A stretch of 27,751 bases of DNA from JAJTHJ01 sp046316025 (GTDB taxonomy: Bacteria > Pseudomonadota > Gammaproteobacteria > Burkholderiales > Burkholderiaceae_F). The stretch is from positions 1 to 27,751 of the forward strand of contig JBKCXU010000104.1 of the NCBI GenBank assembly GCA_046316025.1, given 5' to 3'. Each line of letters opens with the position of its first letter. Within the stretch, counting starts at the first letter, position 1. The notes under the pieces are model-generated. The model was given only the letters and a program-made list of their open reading frames with translations, did no database searches and was not told the DNA's origin. Positions 8,220-16,905 of the stretch are shown piece after piece. Position numbers and translations under genes: made by a program.

Positions 8220-9188
8220 CTATTTGACGTCCTGAATGCGCCGAATGTTGTCGACGCCGTACTTCTTGGCGAAGTCGGTCCACACCGGCGTGAGCGCGGT
8301 GCGGAAGGCGTTACCGTCGACGGCGACCACCACCTCCATACCGTCGGCGCGCAGTTGCGCGATGCCGGCGGCTTCGTCGTCGTTGACTTTCTTGCGCTGC
8401 GCGGCGGCACCGACCTTGGCGGCTTCGCGGAACGCGGCCTTGTCAGCGTCGGACAGCTTGTTCCACAGCGCCGGCGACATCAGCAGCAGGGCCGGCGAAT
8501 AGACGTGGCCGGTCAGCGACAGGTGCTTCTGCACCTGCGAGAACTTCGACGACAGGATCACCGGAATCGGATTTTCCTGACCGTCCACAACGCCCTGTTG
8601 CAAGGCGGTGAAGAGTTCGGAGAAGGCCATCGGCGTCGGCTGCACCCCGATCGACTGGAATGCCTGGATATGCACCGGGTTCTGCATGGTGCGCACCTTC
8701 AGCCCCTTGACGTCGTCGGGCTTGACCACCGCGCGCTTGCTGTTGGTCAGGTGGCGGAAGCCGTTTTCGGTCCAGGCGAGCGCGATGATCCCCTTGTCCG
8801 GGAACTTGACGAGAATCTCCTGGCCGATCGGGCCGTCCAGCGTCTTGCGCGCGTGGTCGTAGTCGCGGAACAGGAAGGGGATGTCGACGATGCCGACCTC
8901 CGGCACGAAGTTGCTGACCGGCCCTGTCGAGGTGTTGGTCACGTCGAGCGTGCCCAGCTGCACCGCCTCGATGCTGGCGCGCTCGTCGTTGGCACCCGCC
9001 TGGATCTGACACTTGTAGCGGTTGGCGGTGCGCTTCTCGAGGTCGGCGCAAAACGCCTGCGTACCGACGCCGTAGTGCGAGGTGGCGGGCGTCGGGTGCG
9101 AGACGCGGACGATGGTCTGCGCCGCCACCGGGCCGGCCGCTGCGAGCGCAACGGCGCAGGCGCCGAGCGCGAAATTCAGGGGTTTCAT
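8220..9188 (-). CDS. dctP: TRAP transporter solute-binding protein, DctP family
   Basis: 322-residue periplasmic protein with a Sec signal peptide (residues 1-24, cleavage after ...GPVAA-Q). The DctP core is clear: IVRVSHPTPATSHY at the mature N-terminus, GLKVRTMQNPVHIQAF holding the arginine that binds the ligand carboxylate in this family, then FSELFTALQQGVVDGQENP. It delivers a carboxylic acid to DctQM; the exact ligand cannot be read from sequence. A strong ribosome site (AAGGAGA) precedes the ATG. A TTGACA box lies on this strand at 9283-9288, but no good -10 follows. It is encoded opposite to dctQM, converging on the shared terminator; most TRAP loci have all three in one direction. Confidence 0.93.
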   Translation of the reverse strand: MKPLNFALGACAVALAAAGPVAAQTIVRVSHPTPATSHYGVGTQAFCADLEKRTANRYKCQIQAGANDERASIEAVQLGTLDVTNTSTGPVSNFVPEVGIVDIPFLFRDYDHARKTLDGPIGQEILVKFPDKGIIALAWTENGFRHLTNSKRAVVKPDDVKGLKVRTMQNPVHIQAFQSIGVQPTPMAFSELFTALQQGVVDGQENPIPVILSSKFSQVQKHLSLTGHVYSPALLLMSPALWNKLSDADKAAFREAAKVGAAAQRKKVNDDEAAGIAQLRADGMEVVVAVDGNAFRTALTPVWTDFAKKYGVDNIRRIQDVK

Positions 9189-9311
9189 GCGGTCTCCTTG
9201 TCGTTGAAAATGGCGGCACCCGCCGGGACGGGGGTGTCGCGCGTTTGGAAGCGGGTGAAGGCTGCCGCAGCCGCGGGGCCCTTGTCAAGGAAGGCGATCC
9301 ACACTCCGGTC

Positions 9312-9725
9312 TCAGCCAGCCGCGGCCGAGCGCCGCTGCCACCAAGCGGCAGTCTCGCCGACGATGCCGCGCCGGAACGCCATCACGCACAACACGAAGA
9401 TCAGGCCGGTGAGAATCTCGCCCCTGATCGAACCCATGCCGCCGATCAGCATGTCCATGCCCCGCTGGTCGAACCACTCGCGCGCCCTGGACGAGGCGAT
9501 ATCTGCCTTGTTCTGATGGTCGGTGGTCAGCAGCTCGATCTTCTTGTCGGGGAGCTGCTTTTCCAATTCGGCGATCGCCATCTTGATCGACTCACCGCCG
9601 CCGGTGCCGTTGAGACCGATCAGCGCGTGGATGCTGCCGCGCCGCACCTTGAGGTTCACGTCGTCGACGGCGGCGAAACCTTTGAACGCCTTGGTCGGGC
9701 CGCGGGTTTCGAGAATGACTTCGGT
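9312..9725 (-). pseudogene. Chimeric relic of branched-chain amino acid ABC transporter genes (LivG-LivK-LivM pieces)
   Basis: One continuous minus-strand frame contains three unrelated family segments in a row. About 9725-9597 encodes the start of a LivG-type ATPase (EVILETRGPTKAFKGFAAVDD... RRGSIHALIG), ending in a ruined Walker A (LNGTGGG where PNGAGKT is expected). About 9596-9438 encodes an internal piece of a LivK-type periplasmic binding protein (LLTTDHQNKADIASSRAREWFDQ). About 9437-9315 encodes the C-terminus of a LivM-type permease (FVLCVMAFRRGIVGETAAWWQRR). None is complete, so no transporter can be built. The frame extends upstream to 9824, but that part has no family resemblance. 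Likely the footprint of successive deletions in a former liv cluster. Confidence 0.75.
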
Positions 9726-9951
9726 AGTCGCGCCCAGCGCGGCAACTCCGGCGCCGCGTCGGTCGCGTGAGCCGCGATGCGCGCCGGTCACCGCAGGATG
9801 GGGTCGAAATCCGTCAAGAACCACCGTCTACCTGTCCGGCTCATGTCGCGCTGTCCCGCAGGTCGGCTTGCCGCGTCGGCGGCAGCCCACGCCGTGTTTC
9901 CGGTGGCGACCTGTAGCCCAAGGCAGCGCCGCGTCAGGCGGGGAGCGCGGC
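9726..9951. other. Gap between the liv relic and hemY, no gene recognised
   Basis: About 225 bp without a recognisable gene. It lies beyond the 3' end of hemY and may contain further decayed transporter sequence; I see no clear terminator for the hem genes. Confidence 0.4.
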
Positions 9952-11193
9952 TCAGTCGGTTGGCGCTTGCTCGACCGGCGGCGCGCCAGGAGACACAACC
10001 TGACCCGCACCGCCGGCAAGGTTGGCATAGCCCAGCGCCGCCTCGCGGTACTGGCGCGCGGCTTCGGCCTCGTCGCCGAGCGCCTCGGCCAGCCGCGCCA
10101 GCGCCAGCACGGTAGCCGGGTGCGGCTGCTGGCGCAGGCTGTCTTCGAGATAGCTCTTCGCCTTGCCCCACAGTTGCTCGCGCTGGCACAGCAGGCCCAG
10201 GCAGCGCAGCAGCGCCGCATCCTGCGGGTGGCTTTCCAGCCAGCCTTCGGCGCGCTCGATCTGCTCGCGGCCGGGGAAGACCCGCGCGCGGGCGTATTCG
10301 TCCAGCAAGCGCGGCTCCCACTGCGCCGCCAGCGCGTCCTGCAAGGCGACGGCGGCAGCGTGGCCGCGGCCGGCCAGATTAAGAAGTCGCGCGCCTTGCA
10401 GCGCCAGTTCCGGTCGCTGGCGCTCGGCGGCCGGAATCTTCTTCCACTTCGCTTCCAGCGCGGCCGGATCGTGCCGGCGCTCACTCAGCAGTTCACGCCA
10501 GGCCAGGCCGAGGTACTTGTCGGCCAGCACCGGGTTGACCGCGTTGCGCTTGGCCAGCGCCTGCACGCCGCGCACCACCTGCTCCCAGCGGCCAGCCTGC
10601 ACGTTGGCGCCCAGCGCAATGCGCGCCGCATGGATCGAGCGTGCGCCGCTGCCCGCTTGAAGTTTGTCGATGGCCGCTAGCGCTCGGTCGCCTTCGTGGT
10701 TCTCTGCCCACATCTCGGCGCCGCTCACCAGTTGCGCCACCGCCAAGTCGCGGTCGCCGTCCACGCGCTCCAGCCACTCGTCGCGGCGGCCGGCCTCCTG
10801 CATCCGGTGCGCGGCGCGCGCGCCGATCAGCGCGGCCACACCGGCATCGGCCGGCGTGGCTTGCGCGGCGCGCGCCTCGCGCTCGGCGCGGGCGAAGCGG
10901 CCTTCGAACAGCGCCTTGATCGCCGCCCGCAGCGCGCGTCGGCTGCCGGCATCGGCGCGCCGCTGCCGGTACGCGGTCACCTGCCGCGGGAAGTCCGCCA
11001 CCCGCTGCGCCAGCCAGGCGGCGAGCCAGGTCGCCACCAGCAGCGCCAACAGCAGCAGCACGAAGAGGAAGAACGACAGTTCGACGCGATACGGCGGTGC
11101 GAAAAACACCACCAACCCTTGCGCATCGACACCGAGCAATGCGACGCCGATGCCGACCACCGCCAGCAGCAGACCCCAGAACAAGGCTTTCAT
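9952..11193 (-). CDS. hemY: HemY-type membrane TPR protein of the heme operon
   Basis: 413 residues. The start MKALFWGLLLAVVG at 11193 is the normal HemY N-terminus; an upstream in-frame start would overlap hemX. Two membrane helices (about residues 5-22 and 40-62) anchor it in the inner membrane, followed by the basic segment RRALRAAIKALFEGRFARAEREA and a long alpha-helical TPR-like region up to about residue 390. Proteobacterial HemY is linked to late heme/tetrapyrrole biosynthesis by operon context, but its biochemical role is uncertain; it is not the Bacillus oxidase of the same name. It is the last gene of the hemCDXY row and starts 10 nt after the hemX stop. Confidence 0.9.
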   Translation of the reverse strand: MKALFWGLLLAVVGIGVALLGVDAQGLVVFFAPPYRVELSFFLFVLLLLALLVATWLAAWLAQRVADFPRQVTAYRQRRADAGSRRALRAAIKALFEGRFARAEREARAAQATPADAGVAALIGARAAHRMQEAGRRDEWLERVDGDRDLAVAQLVSGAEMWAENHEGDRALAAIDKLQAGSGARSIHAARIALGANVQAGRWEQVVRGVQALAKRNAVNPVLADKYLGLAWRELLSERRHDPAALEAKWKKIPAAERQRPELALQGARLLNLAGRGHAAAVALQDALAAQWEPRLLDEYARARVFPGREQIERAEGWLESHPQDAALLRCLGLLCQREQLWGKAKSYLEDSLRQQPHPATVLALARLAEALGDEAEAARQYREAALGYANLAGGAGQVVSPGAPPVEQAPTD

Positions 11194-11203
11194 CGGCGCG
11201 CGC

Positions 11204-12205
11204 TCACCGCTGCGCGGCCGGGCGCAACGACCGCAACGCACCGAGACTGTCGGCGAGGTTGGGCAGGTCGAGTCGCACCGAGCCGCCCGCCCACTGCTTC
11301 AACTGGGCGGCGGCCGCGGCCGCCGCCGGCGCCTTGCCGTCGAAGTAACGCGCGAGCAGCGACTGCGCCTCGGCCAGCTCGGCGCGGTACAGAGCATCGT
11401 TGCGGTCGAGCAGCGCCAGCCGCGCGGCCAGCAGGCGCAGATGGAACTGCTGGCGCACGAGCTGCTGCTGGGTCGCGGTGAGCAGCAGCGCGTCGGCGGT
11501 CGACGCACGGCGAATCTGGATCAGATCGCCGAACTCGGCCTGCAACCAGGCCAGCACGCGCGGCCACCCGCCCGGCTCGTCTGGCCCGGCCGCAGCCGCC
11601 GGCGTCCGGGCGGTGACGGACTTGGCCGGCGCGTCCACCTGCGCCAGCAGCGGCCACTGGTCGCTGGCGCGAGCCATCTGGTCCAGCTTGAGCGAAACGC
11701 CGTTCAGGTCGAACGCGGGCACCGCCCGCAGCCGTTGCAGGTCGCGCGCGATTGCCTGCCGCAGGGGCGTCAGCCGCGGCGTTTCGCTGCGCGCGAGCCG
11801 CGCGTCGGCCGCCTGCAACGCGGCCAGCGCCGCCGGCACGTCGTCGCCGAACTGCAACTCGTGCGCGGCGAGCGTCAACAGCCGGTCGACCTCGAGCAGC
11901 ACCAGCTCGTCGCGCCCGCGCGTCAGATCGGCCACCAGACCGTCGAGCGCAGCGGCGTTGGTGCGGTTGTCCGCGACCTCTGCGGCGAGTTTGTCGAGCG
12001 CGGCCTGACGCTGCGCGGCCTGCTCCTGGGCGGTGCGCAGCTCCGCGGTCAAGTGTTCGATCTGCTGCCGCTGCCGCGCCTGCTCGCGCTGTACCGTCGC
12101 ATAGGCCCAGACCGCCAGCGCAACGGCCGCCGCGCCTGCCACCAGCAACGCAAGCGCGCGTGCGCGTGGCTTGGGCGATACGGGCGGTGTCGGCGGTTTT
12201 TCCAT
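11204..12205 (-). CDS. hemX: HemX-type membrane protein of the heme operon
   Basis: 333 residues: short Pro-rich cytoplasmic N-terminus, one membrane helix (about residues 16-36), then a coiled coil rich in Gln/Ala/Glu (about 39-95) and a helical periplasmic domain. This matches HemX. The family is often labelled uroporphyrinogen III methyltransferase, but no SAM-binding methyltransferase domain is present here. Its precise role is unknown; position between hemD and hemY suggests a scaffold or regulator of tetrapyrrole synthesis. It starts 41 nt after the hemD stop. Confidence 0.88.
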   Translation of the reverse strand: MEKPPTPPVSPKPRARALALLVAGAAAVALAVWAYATVQREQARQRQQIEHLTAELRTAQEQAAQRQAALDKLAAEVADNRTNAAALDGLVADLTRGRDELVLLEVDRLLTLAAHELQFGDDVPAALAALQAADARLARSETPRLTPLRQAIARDLQRLRAVPAFDLNGVSLKLDQMARASDQWPLLAQVDAPAKSVTARTPAAAAGPDEPGGWPRVLAWLQAEFGDLIQIRRASTADALLLTATQQQLVRQQFHLRLLAARLALLDRNDALYRAELAEAQSLLARYFDGKAPAAAAAAAQLKQWAGGSVRLDLPNLADSLGALRSLRPAAQR

Positions 12206-12246
12206 CGGTCGCGCAAGAGGCGCGACGATTCTACTGACCGAGGCCG

Positions 12247-13017
12247 TTACGTCGCGTCAACCGCCGCCTGGATCGCCGCCGCGTTGGGCGCGCACAGTCG
12301 CACGTCGCCGAATCCGCTCACGCGCAGGCGCTCGGCAATGCGCGGGTGCGAGGCGAGCGCAGGGCCCGCTCGCAACGCGGCGAGCGCGGCCGGCGCATCG
12401 CGCACCGCGTCCATCAGCGCCGCGACCGCCTCGCTGCTGGTCACCACGGTCGCGATGACGCCGCGCGCCGCCTGCGCGCGCAACCAGTCGATGTCGCCCA
12501 CGCTCGGCGCATGGACGCGCCGCTCGTACACCGCCAGCGGCTCAATCTTGGCTCCGGCTTCGCGCAGCCGGTCGAGCAGCCACTCGCGCCCGCCCTGCGC
12601 GCGCAGGATCAACACGCGCCGTGGCAACGCGGACTGCGCCTGCAATACCGCCCACAGCCCTTCGGAGCCGGACTCCGAGTCTTCGCCACTGGCGGAAAGG
12701 AGCGATGCCGCGTCCGCGCCGGGAATGTGTTCCCGCACCGCCCGCGCGGTCGCCGCGCCGACCACGGCAATCGCCGTACTCGGCGGCCACGCGCAGAACA
12801 GTGCCGCGGCAGCAGCCCGCACTGCTGCGGGACTGACGAACACCGCGAGGTCGTAGCCGGCAAGCTGCGCCAGCGCACGTGCCACCACCTGCGGATCGGG
12901 CGCCGGGCCGAGATCGAAGGCCGGCAGCCACAACGCGTCGAAGCCCGCCGCGGCCAGCTCCGCCGTCAGCCGCCGGCCGGCATCTTCGGGGCGGGTGACG
13001 ACGATCGGTACGGACAT
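12247..13017 (-). CDS. hemD: Uroporphyrinogen-III synthase
   Basis: 256-residue cytosolic enzyme that cyclises hydroxymethylbilane with inversion of ring D to uroporphyrinogen III. Sequence conservation in this family is low, but the start PIVVTRPEDAGRRLTAELAAAGFDALWLP, the FVSPAAVRAA motif, VGAATARAV and the late TSSEAVAALMD segment match the two-domain HemD pattern, and length is normal. The ribosome site before ATG 13017 is poor. A gap of 144 bp with a long inverted repeat separates it from hemC, where many relatives have overlapping or tightly spaced genes. Confidence 0.92.
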   Translation of the reverse strand: MSVPIVVTRPEDAGRRLTAELAAAGFDALWLPAFDLGPAPDPQVVARALAQLAGYDLAVFVSPAAVRAAAAALFCAWPPSTAIAVVGAATARAVREHIPGADAASLLSASGEDSESGSEGLWAVLQAQSALPRRVLILRAQGGREWLLDRLREAGAKIEPLAVYERRVHAPSVGDIDWLRAQAARGVIATVVTSSEAVAALMDAVRDAPAALAALRAGPALASHPRIAERLRVSGFGDVRLCAPNAAAIQAAVDAT

Positions 13018-13030
13018 TGGCGATGAGGTT

Positions 13031-13159
13031 GCTTTACTCCTCCCCTTTCAAGGGGGAGGTTGGGAGGGGGATGGGTTGCTTGAGAGTTTCGCCGAACCAC
13101 TGGTCGCGATCACAACCCATCCCCACCCCGACCCTCCCCTTGAAGGGGAGGGAGCAAAC
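13031..13159. repeat. Long imperfect inverted repeat between hemC and hemD (copy 1)
   Basis: Arms of about 47 nt (13031-13078 and 13113-13159) are near complements around a 34-nt loop; the innermost ATGGGTTG/CAACCCAT is perfect. Each arm also folds by itself, for example CCCTCCCC-TTGAA-GGGGAGGG at 13132-13152. A related copy lies at 17814-17936. It is a dispersed intergenic palindrome; since hemC and hemD are both on the minus strand it would be transcribed in their mRNA and could affect hemD expression. Confidence 0.85.
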
Positions 13160-13161
13160 AA

Positions 13162-14073
13162 TCAGCCGGCGATCAAGGCCAGCGCGCCCTGCGCTTTCAG
13201 TTGCGCGACGAGATCGGCGGCCAGACGCTCGCCGTCGGCCGGGGCGCAGCGGCCCTCGGCGGCGACGAAGTCCCCGGTCTTGGCGTTGCCGACGCGCGCA
13301 CGCAGGAACAACTGGCCGCCTTCGACTTCCGCGTAAGCGGCCAGCGGCACTTCGCAACTGCCGCCCAGCGCGCGCGACACCGCGCGCTCGGCCGCGGTGG
13401 CGGCGCGGGCGGCGGCGTCTTCCAGCGGTGCGACCAGCGCGGCGGCCGCCGTATCGCCGGCGCAGACTTCGATGCCCAACGCGCCCTGCCCTGGCGCCGG
13501 CAGAAACTTGTCGGTCGGCAACACCTGGCGGATGCGCTGCGCGAGCCCCAGTCGCTTCAGCCCCGCAGCGGCCATGATCAGCGCATCGAAGTTGCCGCGG
13601 TCGAGCTTGGACAAGCGCGAGCCCACATTGCCACGCACCGGAAGAATCTCCAACTGCGGATACGCGGCGCGCAGCATCAACTCGCGCCGCAGGCTGGAGG
13701 TGCCGATCTTGCCGCCAGCCGGAATGTCGTCGAGGCTCGCGTAGTGCGGCGAGACGAAGGCGTCGCGCGGGTCTTCGCGCGCGGTGATCGCCGCCAGCGC
13801 AAAGCCCGGCTCGAGCACCATCGGCACGTCTTTGAGCGAATGCACGGCCAGATGCGCGCGACCTTCGAGCAGCGCGACCTCCAGTTCCTTGATGAACAGC
13901 CCCTTGCCGCCGACCTTGGCCAGTGCGCGGTCGAGAATCTGGTCGCCACGCGTGGTCATCCCCAAAAGCCGAACCGGCTCGCCGTGCAGCGCAGTGAGCC
14001 GGTCCCGGATGTGCTCGGCCTGCCAGAGGGCAAGCGGACTTTCGCGAGTGGCGATGATCCAGGGGGCTGGCAT
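13162..14073 (-). CDS. hemC: Hydroxymethylbilane synthase (porphobilinogen deaminase)
   Basis: 303-residue cytosolic enzyme joining four porphobilinogen molecules into hydroxymethylbilane. Clear motifs: IIATRESPLALWQAEHIRD at the N-terminus, GGKGLFIKELE, AVHSLKDVP with catalytic Asp82, GTSSLRRE, VRGNVGSRLSKLD for substrate binding, PAPGQGALGIE, and GGSCEVPLAA whose Cys240 holds the dipyrromethane cofactor. Length is normal and all key residues are present. GGAG lies about 10 nt before the ATG. It heads the hemCDXY row and is divergent from ppc, with 77 bp between the two start codons to hold both promoters; I see no strong consensus box there. Confidence 0.97.
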   Translation of the reverse strand: MPAPWIIATRESPLALWQAEHIRDRLTALHGEPVRLLGMTTRGDQILDRALAKVGGKGLFIKELEVALLEGRAHLAVHSLKDVPMVLEPGFALAAITAREDPRDAFVSPHYASLDDIPAGGKIGTSSLRRELMLRAAYPQLEILPVRGNVGSRLSKLDRGNFDALIMAAAGLKRLGLAQRIRQVLPTDKFLPAPGQGALGIEVCAGDTAAAALVAPLEDAAARAATAAERAVSRALGGSCEVPLAAYAEVEGGQLFLRARVGNAKTGDFVAAEGRCAPADGERLAADLVAQLKAQGALALIAG

Positions 14074-14150
14074 CGATCATGCTCCGTGATTTGACGCGGC
14101 GCGCACTTTAGCAAGGTGCTTCGATATGCTCGCCGGCCGAGGAGAACCCC

Positions 14151-16904
14151 GTGACCACCAGCAACGACTCCGCCCTGCGCGACGACATCCGCCTGCTCGG
14201 CCGCCTGCTCGGCGAGACCGTGCGCACGCAGGAGGGCGCGGCGCTGTACGAGGCGGTCGAAGAAATCCGCCAGACCGCCACGCGCTTCCGCCGCGACGGC
14301 AACGCCGCCGACGCGCGCCAGCTGGAGCGTCTGCTGCGCAAACTACCGCGCGATCACGCCGTCGGCGTGGTGCGGGCCTTCTCGTACTTCTCGCATCTGG
14401 CCAACATTGCCGAAGACCAGCAGCAGGTGCGCGAGCTGCGCCGCCTGCGCCGCAGCGGCAAGACGCCGCGCGGCGCGCTCGCCGACAGCTTGCAGGTGCT
14501 GGCCGAGCGCGGCGTGACGGCGGCGCAGGTGCGCGCGCTGCTCGCGCGCGCCTGCCTGATGCCGGTGCTGACCGCGCACCCGACCGAGGTGCGGCGCAAG
14601 AGCATCCTGGACACCGAGCGCGAGATCGCGCGGCTGATCGACGACGGCGTAGTCGCCGACGAGCTGGATGCGCCGCGCGAAGAGCGGCTGCGCGCGCTGG
14701 TGGCGACCCTGTGGCAGACGCGGATGCTGCGGCCGGTCAAGCTCACGGTGTTCGACGAGATCGCCAACGCGCTTGCCTACTGGCGGACGACCTTCCTGCC
14801 CGAATTGCCGCGCCTGTACGACGAGCTGGCGCGCCGCCTGCACGTCGGCGAAGTGCCGGCGTTCTTCCGACTCGGCACCTGGATCGGCGGCGACCGCGAC
14901 GGGCACCCGCACGTGGGCGCGGCAACGATGCACGCCGCGCTGCGCGCGCAGGCAGGCACGGTGTTCGACCACTACCTGGCCGAAGTGCACGCGCTGGGCG
15001 CAGAGCTGCCGATGTCCGCGCTGCTGGTGCCGGTGGGCGCCGAGTTGCAGAAGCTCGCCGCCGCCAGTCCCGACCGCTCGCCACAACGCGCCGACGAGCC
15101 GTACCGCCGCGCGCTGATCGGCCTCTACGCACGGCTGTCGGCCACCGCGGACGCGCTGCAACTGGACACGCGCCAACGCGCCGCGCTCGGCGCGGCCGCG
15201 CCTTACGCCTCGGCGGAGCACTTTGCCGCCGATTTGCAAGTCGTCCACGACGCACTCGCCGCCAATCACGGCGCCGCGATCGGCCGGCACCGGCTGGAGC
15301 CGCTGCGGTGCACGGTATCGATCTTCGGCTTCCACGGCGCCACGCTCGACCTGCGCCAAAGCTCCGACGTGTTCGAGTCGGTCGTCGTCGAATTGCTCGC
15401 CGCCGCCGAGGTCTGCCCGGACTACCGCAAGCTGCCCGAGGCCGAGCGCATCAAGCTGCTCACGCGCGAGCTGGCGCACGCGCGGCCGCTGCTGTCCGCG
15501 CATCTGACGTATTCGGAGCGCACGCGCAACGAACTCGCCGTCTTCGACACCGCGCGCGAGCTGCGCGCGCGGTTTGGCGAGCGGGCGATCGACAAGCACA
15601 TCGTCTCGCACACCGAGGCGCTGTCCGATCTGCTCGAGGTCGCGCTGCTGCAAAAGGAAACGGGGCTGCTCACCGGCAACGAAGTGCGCCGCTGCGCGCT
15701 GATGACGGTGCCGCTCTTTGAAACCATCGACGACCTGCAACGCGCACCGGAGATCATGCGCGAGCTGCTCGCGCATCCGGGCTTGCGCCATCTGCTGGTG
15801 CCGATCGAGGGCGGGCGGCCGGTGCAGGAGGTGATGCTCGGCTACAGCGACAGCAACAAGGACGGCGGCTTTCTCGCCTCGCAGTGGAACCTGTATCAAG
15901 CGACGCAGAAGCTCAATGCGCTCTTTGCCGAGCACGGAGTGCAACTGCGGCTCTTTCACGGGCGCGGCGGCAGCGTAGGCCGCGGCGGGGGGCCGAGCTT
16001 CGAGGCGATCCTGGCGCAGCCGGCCGGCACGGTGAACGGGCAGATTCGGCTCACCGAACAAGGCGAAATCATCCAGGCCAAGTACGCCGACGCACGCATC
16101 GGCCGCCGCCATCTGGAACTGCTGGCCAGCGCCGTACTGGAAGCGAGCTTCGCACCCGCGGCGCCGGCGGTGGAGACGGCCGAGTACGAGGCCGGATTGG
16201 GCGAGATTGCAGCCCACGCGCACCGCGCCTACCGCGAGCTCGTGTACGAAACCGAGGGCTTCGCCGAGTTCTTCTTCAGCGCCACGCCGATTGCCGAGAT
16301 CATGGAGTTGAACATCGGCAGCCGACCGGCGTCGCGCCGCGCCACCGGGCGGATCGAAGACCTGCGCGCAATCCCCTGGGTGTTCTCCTGGGGCCAGTGC
16401 CGGCTGATGCTGCCCGGCTGGTACGGCGTGGGCAGCGGGATCGAACGCTGGTTGGCCGCGGCCGGCTCAACCGCGGCGCGCCGCAACCGCGGCGCGCTGC
16501 TCAAGCGCATGCTGGCAGCCTGGCCGGCGTTCCGCACGCTGATGTCGAACATGGAGATGGTGCTCGCCAAGAGCGATCTGGCGATCGCCGGCCGCTATGC
16601 CGAACTCGCCGCCGACCGCAAGCGCGCGCAGGCGATCTTCGCCGCGATCCGCGACGAGTGGAAGCTCACGGTCAAGCACTGGCTGGCGTTGAGCGGCCAG
16701 CGCACGCTGCTGGAGTCCAACCCCGAGCTGGCCCGCGCCATCCGCCATCGCCAGCCCTACCTGGACCCGCTGAACCACTTGCAAGTGGAGTTGATCAAAC
16801 GCCACCGCGCCGGCAAGGTCCAAAACGACAGCGACGAGCGCCTCAAGCGCGGCATCCACCTGACGATCAACGGGATCTCGGCAGGGTTGCGGAACACGGG
16901 TTGA
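14151..16904 (+). CDS. ppc: Phosphoenolpyruvate carboxylase
   Basis: 917-residue cytosolic enzyme that carboxylates phosphoenolpyruvate to oxaloacetate, refilling the TCA cycle. Diagnostic motifs are all present: LTAHPTEVRRKS with catalytic His143, GYSDSNKDGGFLASQW (from 564), FHGRGGSVGRGGGPS (602 on, the glycine loop with the catalytic arginine), EQGEIIQAKYA, and the C-terminal ...INGISAGLRNTG that carries the inhibitor-binding end. The start is GTG at 14151, placed by GAGGAGA 5 nt upstream; no nearby ATG is in frame. The gene is divergent from hemC, a neighbourhood common in betaproteobacteria, and ends 1 nt before the end of the convergent EamA gene. Confidence 0.98.
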   Translation: MTTSNDSALRDDIRLLGRLLGETVRTQEGAALYEAVEEIRQTATRFRRDGNAADARQLERLLRKLPRDHAVGVVRAFSYFSHLANIAEDQQQVRELRRLRRSGKTPRGALADSLQVLAERGVTAAQVRALLARACLMPVLTAHPTEVRRKSILDTEREIARLIDDGVVADELDAPREERLRALVATLWQTRMLRPVKLTVFDEIANALAYWRTTFLPELPRLYDELARRLHVGEVPAFFRLGTWIGGDRDGHPHVGAATMHAALRAQAGTVFDHYLAEVHALGAELPMSALLVPVGAELQKLAAASPDRSPQRADEPYRRALIGLYARLSATADALQLDTRQRAALGAAAPYASAEHFAADLQVVHDALAANHGAAIGRHRLEPLRCTVSIFGFHGATLDLRQSSDVFESVVVELLAAAEVCPDYRKLPEAERIKLLTRELAHARPLLSAHLTYSERTRNELAVFDTARELRARFGERAIDKHIVSHTEALSDLLEVALLQKETGLLTGNEVRRCALMTVPLFETIDDLQRAPEIMRELLAHPGLRHLLVPIEGGRPVQEVMLGYSDSNKDGGFLASQWNLYQATQKLNALFAEHGVQLRLFHGRGGSVGRGGGPSFEAILAQPAGTVNGQIRLTEQGEIIQAKYADARIGRRHLELLASAVLEASFAPAAPAVETAEYEAGLGEIAAHAHRAYRELVYETEGFAEFFFSATPIAEIMELNIGSRPASRRATGRIEDLRAIPWVFSWGQCRLMLPGWYGVGSGIERWLAAAGSTAARRNRGALLKRMLAAWPAFRTLMSNMEMVLAKSDLAIAGRYAELAADRKRAQAIFAAIRDEWKLTVKHWLALSGQRTLLESNPELARAIRHRQPYLDPLNHLQVELIKRHRAGKVQNDSDERLKRGIHLTINGISAGLRNTG

Positions 16905-16905
16905 A

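Noticed and set aside
9283..9288. TTGACA as the -35 of a dctP promoter
   Set aside because: The -35 is perfect but no acceptable -10 follows at 16-18 bp, so it is mentioned only as a possibility.
7635..9770. Plus-strand frame of 711 codons spanning dctM and dctP
   Set aside because: Crosses a terminator and overlaps two certain TRAP genes out of frame or in antisense; no domain is recognisable.
14074..14150. Promoter boxes between hemC and ppc (TATGCT at 14125-14130 and others)
   Set aside because: No -35 at proper spacing could be paired with it; promoters must exist here but I cannot place them.
14343..16223. Minus-strand 626-codon frame opposite ppc
   Set aside because: Antisense to a fully conserved ppc; no ribosome site and unnatural composition.
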